This document shows positions 9,212 through 17,449 of a DNA stretch of 64,000 nt, one piece after another; the stretch's first letter is position 1, and each line of letters starts with the position of its first letter. The position numbers and the translations under genes are program-made. The stretch covers positions 806,001 through 870,000 of the forward strand of contig NZ_QRGD01000001.1 in NCBI RefSeq assembly GCF_003449015.1, in the 5' to 3' direction. This stretch comes from Aureibaculum luteum (GTDB taxonomy: Bacteria; Bacteroidota; Bacteroidia; Flavobacteriales; Flavobacteriaceae). The notes below the pieces were generated by a model that was not told the origin of the DNA, did no database searches, and saw only the letters and a list, made by a program, of their open reading frames with translations.

Positions 9212-9577
9212 ATGAGAAACAAAATAATTCCATATAACTCAGAACTAAAAGAACTCGCTCGTCAACTAAGAAAAAATAGTACATTGCCAGAAGTATTATT
9301 ATGGCAAAAAATAAAGAAAAAATCACTTGGAGTACAGTTTCATAGACAAGTTCCGATGCTAAATTACATCGTTGATTTTTATTGCCATGAAATTGGTTTA
9401 GCCATAGAAATTGATGGTAAAAGTCACGATTTTAATTTTGAAAATGATGCTGATAGACAGGCTAAAATTGAAGCCTATGGAGTACAATTTTTGAGATTTT
9501 CTAATGATGATATATTAAACAATATGTTTAGTGTGTCATTGATTATTGAAAATAAAGTGAAGGAACTTCTTGAATAA
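9212..9577 (+). CDS. DUF559 (Vsr-like PD-(D/E)XK) endonuclease, array copy 1
   Basis: The 121-residue protein has the DUF559 endonuclease-like fold related to very-short-patch repair nucleases. Visible are LWQKIKKK, then FHRQ near residue 46, then the catalytic core YIVDFYCHEIGLAIEIDG with the acidic residues, and GVQFLRFSNDDIL at the end. A predicted nuclease function follows from the family and is not proven. I take the ATG at 9212, which is shared with copy 2, rather than the GTG at 9197 inside the leader repeat. The gene sits in the repeat array between recJ and rpe, unlike the housekeeping genes around it. Confidence 0.88.
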   Translation: MRNKIIPYNSELKELARQLRKNSTLPEVLLWQKIKKKSLGVQFHRQVPMLNYIVDFYCHEIGLAIEIDGKSHDFNFENDADRQAKIEAYGVQFLRFSNDDILNNMFSVSLIIENKVKELLE

Positions 9578-9708
9578 AACACCCCTAAAGTCCCCTCAAG
9601 GGGACAATCATTTTCATTTAACACTTTAGGTTAAAAACAAACTAACTAGTCAATTAAAAAAGAATGTGACTTGAGTAATTAAAGCTAAATCCTTTAGTTA
9701 CACAAGAT
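9578..9708 (+). repeat. Array trailer 1
   Basis: The trailer starts with the inner inverted repeat (ACACCCCTAA) right after the stop, then a GTCCCCT-CA-AGGGGAC hairpin at 9590-9605, then about 100 AT-rich bases including an ACTAGTCAA core also found in trailers 2 and 3. The hairpin could terminate or stabilize the mRNA, but no long T run follows it. Confidence 0.75.
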
Positions 9709-9727
9709 GTCCCTTTGAGGATTATTG

Positions 9728-9749
9728 AAATGAAAATATATTTTCATTT
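9728..9749. repeat. Perfect 22-bp palindrome in leader 2
   Basis: This has the same palindromic core as leader 1, extended by one base pair on each side. The outward changes from copy 1 keep the symmetry, which hints that the palindrome itself is selected. Confidence 0.8.
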
Positions 9750-9790
9750 AGAATACCGAGCAAAGCTCATTAGGGGTGTAAACCACAAAT

Positions 9791-10156
9791 ATGAGAAACA
9801 AAATAATTCCATATAACTCAGAACTAAAAGAACTCGCTCGTCAACTAAGAAAAAATAGTACATTGCCAGAAGTATTATTATGGCAAAAAATAAAGAAAAA
9901 ATCACTTGGAGTACAGTTTCATAGACAAGTTCCGATGCTAAATTACATCGTTGATTTTTATTGCCATGAAATTGGTTTAGCCATAGAAATTGATGGTAAA
10001 AGTCACGATTTTAATTTTGAAAATGATGCTGATAGACAGGCTAAAATTGAAGCCTATGGAGTACAATTTTTGAGATTTTCTAATGATGATATATTAAACA
10101 ATATGTTTAGTGTGTCATTAATTATTGAAAATAAAGTGAAGCAACTTCTTGAATAA
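9791..10156 (+). CDS. DUF559 (Vsr-like PD-(D/E)XK) endonuclease, array copy 2
   Basis: This second copy is also 121 residues long. It differs from copy 1 by two bases near the 3' end; only one changes the protein (Glu to Gln in the ending VKQLLE). All family motifs are intact, so both copies could be active. Near identity over the gene, against more variation in the trailers, points to recent duplication or gene conversion of the leader-gene segment. It is followed by its own trailer and a further, gene-less trailer. Confidence 0.88.
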   Translation: MRNKIIPYNSELKELARQLRKNSTLPEVLLWQKIKKKSLGVQFHRQVPMLNYIVDFYCHEIGLAIEIDGKSHDFNFENDADRQAKIEAYGVQFLRFSNDDILNNMFSVSLIIENKVKQLLE

Positions 10157-10285
10157 AACACCCCTAAGGTCCCCTCAAGGGGACAATCCTTCTATTTAAC
10201 GCTTAAGGGCTAAAAAAACTTACTAGTCAACTAAGAAAGAAGGCTTCATACGTTATTAATGCAAAGCCCTTTCCGTGAACAAAAT
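10157..10285 (+). repeat. Array trailer 2
   Basis: This trailer has the inner inverted repeat, a hairpin GTCCCCT-CA-AGGGGAC at 10169-10184, and the ACTAGTCAA core. A 7-bp stem can pair AAGGGCT (10205-10211) with AGCCCTT (10265-10271). Confidence 0.75.
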
Positions 10286-10403
10286 GCTCCCTCAAGGGGA
10301 CAATCATTTCCATTTAACACTAAAGGACTAAAAAAACTTACTAGTCAACTAAGAAAGAACGCTACTTACGTTATTAAAGCTAAATCCTTTCGGTACACAA
10401 AAT
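10286..10403 (+). repeat. Array trailer 3, without a gene before it
   Basis: This trailer begins in the outer hairpin sequence (CTCCCTCAAGGGGAC) and lacks a leader and gene upstream. It resembles trailer 2 more than trailer 1. A stem AAAGGA (10322-10327) / TCCTTT (10385-10390) corresponds to that in trailer 2 with one compensated base pair. Confidence 0.7.
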
Positions 10404-10479
10404 GTCCCCTTGAGGATTATTGAAATGAAAATATGTTTTCATTGAAGATACCGAGCAAAACTCATTAGGAGTGTAAAAC
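10404..10479 (+). repeat. Array leader 3, gene-less
   Basis: This copy of the leader contains the palindrome with one mismatch (10424-10443) and a decayed inner repeat (TTAGGAGTGT), but no DUF559 gene follows. It may be an empty site or the remnant of a lost unit. The remaining bases to 10531 show nothing further. Confidence 0.7.
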
Positions 10480-10531
10480 AAAATATATTTTATTAAGAAA
10501 CTAACATGCAAAGCTCATTTAGTAGTGTTCT

Positions 10532-11182
10532 CTAAAAACTCTTCAACCCAGCAATAGTTTCTGTCGGATTTTCACTTTTAAACACAAAACTACCGGCAAC
10601 CAATACATCTGCACCAGCGGCTACCAATTTTGGAGCATTTTTATCGTTTACACCACCGTCAATTTCTATCAATGCTTTTGAGCCTGATTTTTCAATTAAA
10701 TCTTTCAATTGAATTACTTTTTTATAGGTATTTTCTATGAATAATTGTCCACCAAAACCAGGGTTTACACTCATTAACAGTACCAAATCTAAATCAATAA
10801 TAATATCTTCTAATACTCTAATTGGTGTGTGTGGATTCAGCACAACTCCTGCTTGCATCCCTTCTGCCTTTATAGCTTGAATGGTTCTGTGCAGGTGATT
10901 ACAAACTTCGTAATGTACCGTTATAATATCTGCTCCTGCCTCTTTAAAATCTTTGATATAACGATCAGGATCTACAATCATTAAATGTACATCCATAGGT
11001 TTTTTAGCATGCTTTTTGATCGCTTTTATTACGGGAATACCAAAAGAGATATTGGGTACAAACATACCATCCATAACATCAATATGAAACCAATCGGCCT
11101 CACTGTTGTTAATCATTTCTACATCACGTTGTAGGTTGGCAAAATCAGCAGCTAAAATGGAAGGTGCAATTAAATGACTCAT
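10532..11182 (-). CDS. rpe: Ribulose-phosphate 3-epimerase
   Basis: This pentose-phosphate enzyme interconverts D-ribulose 5-phosphate and D-xylulose 5-phosphate. The 216-residue TIM barrel has the full motif set: APSILAADF at the start, the metal histidine in HIDVMDG, VHLMI, MSVNPGFGGQ, and EIDGGVN near residue 173 with the catalytic aspartate. Length is normal. It is transcribed after rpoD but separated from it by a strong terminator, and a TACTTTTG box just upstream of its ATG suggests its own promoter. Confidence 0.97.
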   Translation of the reverse strand: MSHLIAPSILAADFANLQRDVEMINNSEADWFHIDVMDGMFVPNISFGIPVIKAIKKHAKKPMDVHLMIVDPDRYIKDFKEAGADIITVHYEVCNHLHRTIQAIKAEGMQAGVVLNPHTPIRVLEDIIIDLDLVLLMSVNPGFGGQLFIENTYKKVIQLKDLIEKSGSKALIEIDGGVNDKNAPKLVAAGADVLVAGSFVFKSENPTETIAGLKSF

Positions 11183-11198
11183 GTTTTTCTGTTTTTTA

Positions 11199-11206
11199 CA
11201 AAAGTA
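11199..11206 (-). promoter_or_regulatory. Predicted -7 box of rpe
   Basis: On the minus strand this reads TACTTTTG, matching the Bacteroidota -7 consensus TAnnTTTG 17 bases before the ATG. No TTG is seen at the usual -33 distance. Confidence 0.4.
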
Positions 11207-11280
11207 GTGAAATTGTTACTAGTGGTGAACGCGTAACGGTTAGTTTTTTTTACATCATTAATGACGAATTCTCAGCGTAT

Positions 11281-11318
11281 AAAACAAAAAAAAACGCTTA
11301 ACTAAATGTTAAGCGTTT
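11281..11318 (-). terminator. Intrinsic terminator after rpoD
   Basis: A perfect 11-bp stem (arms 11292-11302 and 11308-11318, 5-base loop) is followed on the minus strand by a T-rich run (TTTTTTGTTTT). It separates rpoD from rpe. Confidence 0.88.
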
Positions 11319-11345
11319 CCAAAATATTGTTAGTAAAACGTAAAC

Positions 11346-12209
11346 CTATCCTAAGTAAGTTCTTAAAATCTTACTTCTTGAAGTATGCTTTAATCTTCTA
11401 ATTGCTTTTTCTTTAATTTGACGAACTCTTTCACGAGTTAAGTCGAAAGTTTCACCAATTTCTTCTAAAGTCATTGGTTGAGCTTCACCTAATCCAAAAT
11501 ACAAAGCAACAACATCTGCTTCTCTTGGAGTTAAGGTTTCTAAAGCACGTTCAATCTCAACTTTTAAAGACTCGTGTAATAAGCTTTTATCAGGATTTGG
11601 AGACTCACCAGAACGCAATACATCATATAAATTTGAATCTTCACCTTGAATTAAAGGAGCATCCATAGATACGTGACGACCTGCATTTTTTAACGACTCT
11701 TTTACGTCATTAATGGTCATGTCTAACTCTTTTGCAATTTCTTCTGCAGAAGGTGGTCTTTCATTATCTTGTTCTAAACGGGCATAAGTTTTATTAATTT
11801 TATTAATAGAACCAATTTTGTTTAAAGGTAAACGTACAATTCTTGATTGCTCAGCTAATGCTTGCAAAATAGATTGTCTAATCCACCATACCGCGTAAGA
11901 AATAAACTTAAAACCTCTAGTTTCATCAAAACGTTTAGCAGCTTTTATCAAACCTAAGTTACCTTCATTAATTAAATCTGGTAAGGTTAAGCCTTGATTT
12001 TGATACTGCTTGGCAACAGACACTACGAAACGTAAGTTAGCTTTTGTCAAACGCTCTAAAGCCACTTGATCTCCAGCTTTAATACGCTGAGCTAATTCCA
12101 CTTCCATATCAGCAGTAATTAAATCAACTTTACCTATTTCTTGTAAATATTTGTCTAATGATGCTGTTTCGCGGTTAGTTACCTGTTTTGTTATTTTAAG
12201 TTGTCTCAT
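11346..12209 (-). CDS. rpoD: Primary RNA polymerase sigma factor RpoD (short Bacteroidota type)
   Basis: The 287-residue sigma-70 lacks region 1.1 and the large non-conserved insert, as is normal for the primary sigma factor of this phylum. Region 1.2 ([10 protein letters not shown]), region 2 with the -10 reader ([15 protein letters not shown]), region 3 ([13 protein letters not shown]) and region 4 with the helix-turn-helix [19 protein letters not shown] are all in order. It should direct transcription from the TTG/TAnnTTTG promoters found throughout the window. The 345 bases upstream (12210-12554) contain no gene and no clear consensus promoter. Confidence 0.96.
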   Translation of the reverse strand: MRQLKITKQVTNRETASLDKYLQEIGKVDLITADMEVELAQRIKAGDQVALERLTKANLRFVVSVAKQYQNQGLTLPDLINEGNLGLIKAAKRFDETRGFKFISYAVWWIRQSILQALAEQSRIVRLPLNKIGSINKINKTYARLEQDNERPPSAEEIAKELDMTINDVKESLKNAGRHVSMDAPLIQGEDSNLYDVLRSGESPNPDKSLLHESLKVEIERALETLTPREADVVALYFGLGEAQPMTLEEIGETFDLTRERVRQIKEKAIRRLKHTSRSKILRTYLG

Positions 12210-12554
12210 GTAATTTCTGCTGTTTTATTAATATTAAATTTTGTTGTGTACTATATATACGTTACTAGTTACCGAAATGTTACAATTATTTCATTTTAAA
12301 TTAAAAAAAGATGAATTTGATGTTAACAATCTGCTTAATTAGAACACTTATAGACGTTAAATTCCTATAAATATTATAAATTAGACGATAATAATCTGTT
12401 AAAACTATCCATCGGAGAGTCATTTTCAAACAACACTAATGACATTTTTTACAACTATAGTAAGAGTTACACGAGGTATTTACCACAAATAAATCACCAA
12501 AAAAAATTTCATCTTTGAAAAGTATTAAATGATGGATAACATATCTGTAAAACA
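12210..12554. other. Intergenic stretch upstream of rpoD
   Basis: This AT-rich gap lies between rpoD and the pnp terminator. I see no reading frame, RNA gene, repeat or convincing consensus promoter. It presumably holds the rpoD promoter in a diverged form. Confidence 0.5.
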
Positions 12555-12588
12555 AAAAACCTGTCAATAAAAATATTGACAGGTTTTT
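12554..12588 (-). terminator. Intrinsic terminator after pnp
   Basis: A perfect 15-bp stem (arms 12555-12569 and 12574-12588) with an AAAA loop on the plus strand lies 23 bases past the pnp stop. The A/T-rich arm ends give a T run on both strands. Confidence 0.88.
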
Positions 12589-12610
12589 AATTTATAAAAA
12601 TTAGAAGAAA

Positions 12611-14827
12611 TTAATCTCTTCTTGGTTTTCTATCATCACGACGGTTATCACGTCCACGATTGTCTCTTCCTTTATTTTCTCTTGGTGGTCTTTCAACAAA
12701 ACCTTCTGGTTTTGGTAAAATAGCTTTACGAGAAACTTTTTCCTTACGTGTTCTTGAATCAACACCGAAATATTTTACATCAAAAACGTCTCCCATATTA
12801 ACGACATCGCTAACATTTTCTGTACGTTCCCAAGCTAATTCACTTACATGTAATAATACTTCGTTACCTGGAGCATCCATATATTCTACAACAGCACCAA
12901 AATCTAACATTTTGATAACTTTTACTTCGTATACGCTACCAACCTCAGGTTTGAACAAAATTGCATCAATTTTTGCCATTACAGCATCAATACCTTTTTT
13001 ACCAACACCTAAAATTTCAACAATTCCTTCTTCAGTTACTGGATCTTCGTTAATAACGATAGTAGTCTCAGTTTCTTTTTGCATTTCTTGAATTACTTTT
13101 CCACCAGGACCAATTAAGGCACCGATAAACTCATTAGGAACGCGTCTTGTTACCATTGTAGGAGCATGCTCTTTAACATCAACATTTGGTGTTGCAATAG
13201 TATCTGTTAATTTCTCTAAGATATGTAAACGACCATTACGAGCTTGTTTTAGTGCATTTACTAAAATCTCATAAGACAATCCTTTTACTTTTATATCCAT
13301 TTGACAAGCGGTAATTCCGTCTGCCGTACCTGTTACTTTAAAGTCCATATCACCTAAATGATCTTCATCACCTAAGATATCAGATAAAACTGCATATTTC
13401 CCAGATTCTGCATCAGAAATTAATCCCATAGCAATACCAGAAACAGGTTTTGTCATTTGAACACCAGCATCCATAAGAGCCATTGTACCAGAACAAACTG
13501 TTGCCATAGAAGAAGAACCGTTAGATTCTAATACTTCTGAAACAATTCTTACAGTATAAGGACAGTCAGCAGGTATCATTCCTTTTAATGCACGTTGAGC
13601 TAAATTACCATGTCCTACCTCTCTACGAGATGTTCCACGGATAGGTCTAGCTTCTCCTGTACAAAAAGGAGGAAAATTATAGTGTAAATAGAAATTTTCT
13701 TCACCCTCATGAGAAGGCATATCAATTTTATTTGCATCTCTAGAAGTTCCTAAAGTTACGGTTGCTAAAGCTTGCGTTTCACCTCTTGTGAAAATTGCAG
13801 AACCATGAACAGATGGTAAATAATCAACTTCACACCAGATAGGTCTGATTTCGTCTGTTTTACGACCATCCAAACGTAAACCTTCATTTAAGGTAAGGTC
13901 ACGAATAGCAGCCTTTTCAGCAGCACGATAATATTTAGAAACTAAACCACCAAAATCTGCTAATTCTTCTTCAGAAAAAGTTGCTTTTATTTCTTCTTTT
14001 ATTTCAGAAAAAGCCGCACTTCTTTCATGCTTTGCAGATCCTGCTTTTGCAATGGCATATACTTTATCGTATGCCATGTCATAAACTTTTTTCGCTAAAT
14101 CTTCGTCTGATCTTTCTTCAGGATATTCACGAACTTCTTTCTTACCGAAAGCTTCAGCTAATCTTAATTGAGCAGCACACTGTACTTTAATTGCTTCATG
14201 TGCGAACTTGATAGCTTCAGTCATTTCTTCTTCAGAAATTTCATCCATTTCACCTTCAACCATCATTACAGAATCAGCAGAAGCACCAATCATCATATCG
14301 ATGTCAGATTCTGCCAACTGAGCTCTAGTTGGGTTAATTACAAACTCACCATTAACACGACCTACTCTGGCTTCAGAGATAGCACATTCAAATGGGAAAT
14401 CTGATAATTGGATAGCTGCAGATGCTGCTAATCCTGCCATTGCATCTGGCATAACATCATCATCATGAGACATTAACTGAATCATAACTTGAGTTTCAGA
14501 GTGATAGTCTTTAGGGAATAACGGACGTAAAACTCTGTCCACTAAACGCATTGTTAATACTTCACCATCACTTGGTCTTGCTTCTCTTTTAAAGAAACCT
14601 CCTGGATAACGTCCAGCAGCTGCAAATTTTTCACGATAATCTACCGTTAATGGTAGAAAATCAAGATCTTTTTGTTCGTAGTTAGAAACAACTGTACATA
14701 ATAACATACATTTTCCTGATTGAACTACAACAGAACCATGAGCCTGTTTGGCTAACTTTCCTGTTTCTATAGAAATGGTTCTTCCATCTCCTAAATCGAT
14801 AATTTCGGTAAAAACCTTAGGTATCAT
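12611..14827 (-). CDS. pnp: Polyribonucleotide nucleotidyltransferase (PNPase)
   Basis: PNPase degrades RNA 3' to 5' using phosphate and can add tails. The 738-residue protein has two RNase PH domains (the second with [20 protein letters not shown] and the active-site [16 protein letters not shown]), an all-helical linker, a KH domain with [11 protein letters not shown], and an S1 domain ([21 protein letters not shown]). A charged Arg/Asp-rich tail of about 30 residues ends it. It lies downstream of rpsO, the same gene order as the classic rpsO-pnp pair, but a terminator and two hairpins lie between them. Its leader can fold (see 14871-14922). Confidence 0.97.
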   Translation of the reverse strand: MIPKVFTEIIDLGDGRTISIETGKLAKQAHGSVVVQSGKCMLLCTVVSNYEQKDLDFLPLTVDYREKFAAAGRYPGGFFKREARPSDGEVLTMRLVDRVLRPLFPKDYHSETQVMIQLMSHDDDVMPDAMAGLAASAAIQLSDFPFECAISEARVGRVNGEFVINPTRAQLAESDIDMMIGASADSVMMVEGEMDEISEEEMTEAIKFAHEAIKVQCAAQLRLAEAFGKKEVREYPEERSDEDLAKKVYDMAYDKVYAIAKAGSAKHERSAAFSEIKEEIKATFSEEELADFGGLVSKYYRAAEKAAIRDLTLNEGLRLDGRKTDEIRPIWCEVDYLPSVHGSAIFTRGETQALATVTLGTSRDANKIDMPSHEGEENFYLHYNFPPFCTGEARPIRGTSRREVGHGNLAQRALKGMIPADCPYTVRIVSEVLESNGSSSMATVCSGTMALMDAGVQMTKPVSGIAMGLISDAESGKYAVLSDILGDEDHLGDMDFKVTGTADGITACQMDIKVKGLSYEILVNALKQARNGRLHILEKLTDTIATPNVDVKEHAPTMVTRRVPNEFIGALIGPGGKVIQEMQKETETTIVINEDPVTEEGIVEILGVGKKGIDAVMAKIDAILFKPEVGSVYEVKVIKMLDFGAVVEYMDAPGNEVLLHVSELAWERTENVSDVVNMGDVFDVKYFGVDSRTRKEKVSRKAILPKPEGFVERPPRENKGRDNRGRDNRRDDRKPRRD

Positions 14828-14870
14828 AAATAAATTTTTTAACCCATCTATTGACAGGTGTAATTAAACA

Positions 14871-14922
14871 ATTGGTTACCGTCAGGCTGGACGGTCAGGT
14901 TGTGTGTTGTGTGTTAACCAAT
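14871..14922 (-). promoter_or_regulatory. Foldable leader of pnp
   Basis: Arms ATTGGTTA (14871-14878) and TAACCAAT (14915-14922) can pair, with an inner CCGTC (14879-14883) / GACGG (14890-14894) hairpin. On the transcribed strand an ACACACAACACACAAC stretch stays unpaired. In E. coli pnp is autoregulated through a leader hairpin cut by RNase III; a similar role here is inference. Confidence 0.4.
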
Positions 14923-14943
14923 GAAAAGAAGTAAGCTTTTTTT

Positions 14944-14976
14944 ATCCTGAAATCCCCGAATTCATCGGGGCAGGAT
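14944..14976. repeat. Palindromic intergenic element between rpsO and pnp
   Basis: ATCCTG pairs with CAGGAT, and inside it CCCCGA pairs with TCGGGG around a 5-base loop; AAAT is bulged. It is much more GC-rich than its surroundings and looks like a dispersed palindromic (REP-like) unit. Only one copy is in the window. Confidence 0.5.
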
Positions 14977-14981
14977 TAATA

Positions 14982-15006
14982 AAAAAGAGGCATAAAGCCT
15001 CTTTTT
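14982..15006 (-). terminator. Intrinsic terminator after rpsO
   Basis: A perfect 10-bp stem (arms 14982-14991 and 14997-15006) with a 5-base loop ends in a T run on the minus strand, two bases past the rpsO stop. Confidence 0.85.
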
Positions 15007-15007
15007 G

Positions 15008-15277
15008 TTATTTTCTAATATTTAATTCTTTAATTAATTCACGATATTTTACAATATCCGTTTTAATTAAATAATCAAGTAAATTTCTACGTTTTCCTAC
15101 TAGTTTCACTAGTGAACGTTCTGTATTATAATCTTTACGATTGTTTTTTAAATGATCTGACAAATGGTTTATTCTGTAAGTAAATAAGGCTATTTGACCT
15201 TCAGACGAACCTGTGTCTTTTTCAGATTTTCCGTGTTTTTTGAAAATCTCTGCTTTTTTTTCTGCTGCTAAATACAT
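15008..15277 (-). CDS. rpsO: 30S ribosomal protein S15
   Basis: S15 binds the central domain of 16S rRNA early in 30S assembly. The 89-residue protein is full length and has the conserved DTGSSEGQIA, RINHLSDHLK and LVKLVGKRRNLLDYL segments. It has the best promoter match in the window (TTG-N19-TATATTTG at 15334-15363), and a small TCGAA/TTCGA hairpin lies in its leader. In E. coli S15 represses its own translation; whether this leader does so is unknown. Confidence 0.97.
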   Translation of the reverse strand: MYLAAEKKAEIFKKHGKSEKDTGSSEGQIALFTYRINHLSDHLKNNRKDYNTERSLVKLVGKRRNLLDYLIKTDIVKYRELIKELNIRK

Positions 15278-15333
15278 GCTAACATTAAGTTTTTTTAATT
15301 AATAATTTTTATGTATCGAATTATTTCGAGCCG

Positions 15334-15363
15334 CAAATATAAAACTATTATTTCGATTAGCAA
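15334..15363 (-). promoter_or_regulatory. Consensus promoter of rpsO
   Basis: On the minus strand the sequence is TTG (15361-15363), exactly 19 bases, then TATATTTG (15334-15341). This is a full match to the Bacteroidota housekeeping consensus TTG-N19-TAnnTTTG. Confidence 0.75.
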
Positions 15364-15476
15364 TAGTTAGTATTAAGTATTGAACACAATGTCTCAGATT
15401 AAAAGGGATGATGTATACCATTATTAGATACAAAAAATTGATTTTTAGCTATCAGATTTCTGAAAGAACTATCATT

Positions 15477-16475
15477 TTAATCTTCACCATAAATTAGTTT
15501 TAAAAAATCTTCTTTTCGAATATCGCCAAAATATTCATTGATATCAATGCTTTTTAATGCCATTGAAATATCTTCTTTTTCATAACGGATTCCTTTTAAT
15601 AAATTTTCAAGATTTGCAACTGGTTCTTTACCAAAAAAATCTCCATAAATTACAACGTCTTTTATAAGTCCCTTTTCTACAAATATCCGCAGATCAATTT
15701 CACCAACCGGAAAACGATTGGTTCGTTGTATGTTAAATTTTGGTGACCGACCATAATTCCAATCCCAATTATCATACTTTTCTGCCTTAAGGTCATGTAC
15801 TTTTTTCCATTCTTCAGGCGTTAAATAATAACTTTCAAAAGGTTCACTTTCTTCATAAAGTCCTTCCAATAATAATTTTCTAAATTGTTCGATTTTCATC
15901 GGGTTATTCAAAAACTCTGAAATATTAGCTACACGACTTCGAACAGATTTGTGACCTTTCGATTCAATTTTGCTCATTTTAACATTTAATGCATGCACCA
16001 CTTCGGCTAAATCGGTGTCAAAAAGTAAAGTACCATGACTTATCATTCGCTTACCAGTAGAAAATTGAGCAGTACCAGAAATCTTCTTCTCCTCTACTTG
16101 AATATCATTTCTACCTTTTAGTTCGGCATTAAGACCTAATTGCTCTAACACTTTTATAACCGGAGCTGTAAACTTCTTGAAATTATTTAAACTTTTATTG
16201 TCGTGATTCGTAATAAAACTGAAATTAAGATTTCCAAAATCATGATATACCGCACCACCACCAGAAACTCGGCGAACTACATGAATGTTGTTTTCTGTAA
16301 CGTATTGCTGGTTTATCTCTTCTAACGTATTTTGGTTCCGGCCAATTATTATAGAAGATTCATTGATGTAGAATAACAAGTAATCTTGGTCACTACTAAA
16401 GTTTCTCAACGCATATTCTTCAAGAGCAAGATTTAAGCGTGGGTCAGTAAATCCTTCGTTTTCTATAAAAATCAT
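15477..16475 (-). CDS. lplA: Lipoate-protein ligase A
   Basis: LplA activates free lipoate with ATP and attaches it to lysines of 2-oxoacid dehydrogenase E2 and glycine-cleavage H proteins. The 332-residue length fits the two-domain enzyme. The catalytic domain shows IIGRNQNTLEEIN, the hallmark RRVSGGGAVYHDFGNLNFSF near residue 70-90, and KISGTAQ with the lipoyl-binding lysine region. A C-terminal accessory domain follows from about residue 245. A TATATTTG box lies at 16494-16501 upstream, so it is likely transcribed alone. Confidence 0.94.
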   Translation of the reverse strand: MIFIENEGFTDPRLNLALEEYALRNFSSDQDYLLFYINESSIIIGRNQNTLEEINQQYVTENNIHVVRRVSGGGAVYHDFGNLNFSFITNHDNKSLNNFKKFTAPVIKVLEQLGLNAELKGRNDIQVEEKKISGTAQFSTGKRMISHGTLLFDTDLAEVVHALNVKMSKIESKGHKSVRSRVANISEFLNNPMKIEQFRKLLLEGLYEESEPFESYYLTPEEWKKVHDLKAEKYDNWDWNYGRSPKFNIQRTNRFPVGEIDLRIFVEKGLIKDVVIYGDFFGKEPVANLENLLKGIRYEKEDISMALKSIDINEYFGDIRKEDFLKLIYGED

Positions 16476-16493
16476 TTCCTAATTATTTGGGTG

Positions 16494-16501
16494 CAAATAT
16501 A
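16494..16501 (-). promoter_or_regulatory. Predicted -7 box of lplA
   Basis: This reads TATATTTG on the minus strand, 18 bases before the ATG, and fits the consensus. The -33 TTG is not at the expected distance. Confidence 0.45.
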
Positions 16502-16573
16502 ACAATGAAAAACCAACATTTTAAACCTTTTGTTCATCCTGTTGTCATAGTACCATAACTTATAAAAATAATT

Positions 16574-17428
16574 ATGATGAAAAAACCAACATTTAAATTA
16601 GGATTAATGTCCTTATTATTGTCAGCAATGTTTTTTGTTGCTTGCGATAAAAACGAAACTATGCAAGAAGATTTACCTGCCGTATCCATTGATTTAAAAA
16701 CAGCAGAAACCGAAACGGTTATGGATGAAGCTTCTGATGAAACAAGTGTAATTATTGAAGAAGCTTATCAAACGGTAGAATCTCCTAATACCAAGAGCAA
16801 TGCATTAGAGCGATATTTACCCGATTGTGTTACAATTACCAAGGTAATTTCTGAAAACAAAAAATCAGTAACCGTTGATTTTGGTGAGGGCTGCGAATTA
16901 CGTAATGGGAATTTTGTGAGTGGTGTAATTATTATGGAATATGAAAAGAACACCGAAGTAGCAACAAAAACTATATCTTACTCATTTAGTAATTTTTATT
17001 TTAACAGAAAACATATAGAAGGGCAAGGTTCTATTTTAAGAGAACGTTCAAATTCAAATGGAAACTTGCAATCCACTAAAACATTTAATATTACTGCAAC
17101 TTGGCCAGACAATACTTTTGCTAATAAGGAAGGCACTAAGGTAAGAGAAATGATAGAGGGACATGATACAAAAACTTGGGGTGATAATGTATTTTTAATT
17201 TCGGGTAATTGGAAATTTACCAAAAAGAATGGCACTATACTTTCAGCCACGGTTATTAATCCATTAAGAAGGGAACTTGCCTGTAAATTTTTAGTAAGTG
17301 GAGTTATTGAATTAATTAAAAATGATAATAACGCTTTGTTAGATTATGGAGACGGTAGCTGTGATGATTTAGCTACAATAAACATAAATGACAATGGTTA
17401 CAGAGAAATTCACCTGAGTAATTTATAA
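16574..17428 (+). CDS. Predicted lipoprotein of unknown function
   Basis: The 284-residue protein begins with a lysine-rich start, a hydrophobic stretch and a lipobox (FFVAC) near residue 24, so it should be a lipoprotein. I do not recognize the mature domain. It is rich in beta-type segments, with a VTVDFGEGC motif and a GSILRERSN segment; three further cysteines lie in the mature part. An ATG three bases later is an equally possible start. It stands alone between lplA and the convergent accD. Confidence 0.75.
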   Translation: MMKKPTFKLGLMSLLLSAMFFVACDKNETMQEDLPAVSIDLKTAETETVMDEASDETSVIIEEAYQTVESPNTKSNALERYLPDCVTITKVISENKKSVTVDFGEGCELRNGNFVSGVIIMEYEKNTEVATKTISYSFSNFYFNRKHIEGQGSILRERSNSNGNLQSTKTFNITATWPDNTFANKEGTKVREMIEGHDTKTWGDNVFLISGNWKFTKKNGTILSATVINPLRRELACKFLVSGVIELIKNDNNALLDYGDGSCDDLATININDNGYREIHLSNL

Positions 17429-17449
17429 CTTTGTAAACAATACATAAGC

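Larger units (their letters stand above)
9130..10479 (+). repeat. Tandem repeat array carrying two DUF559 endonuclease genes
   Basis: The array tiles as leader (9130-9211), gene, trailer (9578-9708); leader (9709-9790), gene, trailer (10157-10285); an extra trailer (10286-10403); and a gene-less leader (10404-10479). The two full units are 579 and 577 bp. The genes differ at two of 366 bases, while the trailers have diverged clearly. Each gene is framed by nested inverted repeats: an outer GTCCCCTTGAGG-like element against CCTCAAGGGGAC, and an inner TTAGGGGTGT against ACACCCCTAA. No transposase is present. This could be a small selfish endonuclease element or a locally amplified cassette. Confidence 0.85.

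Noticed and set aside
9130-10479. Repeat array as a CRISPR locus
   Set aside because: Units are long, carry protein genes and vary in the spacer-like parts in an alignable way; there is no short regular repeat and no cas gene.
12660-14404. Plus-strand reading frames inside pnp
   Set aside because: They are low-complexity, Ser/Thr- or Leu-rich shadows of a clear PNPase on the other strand.
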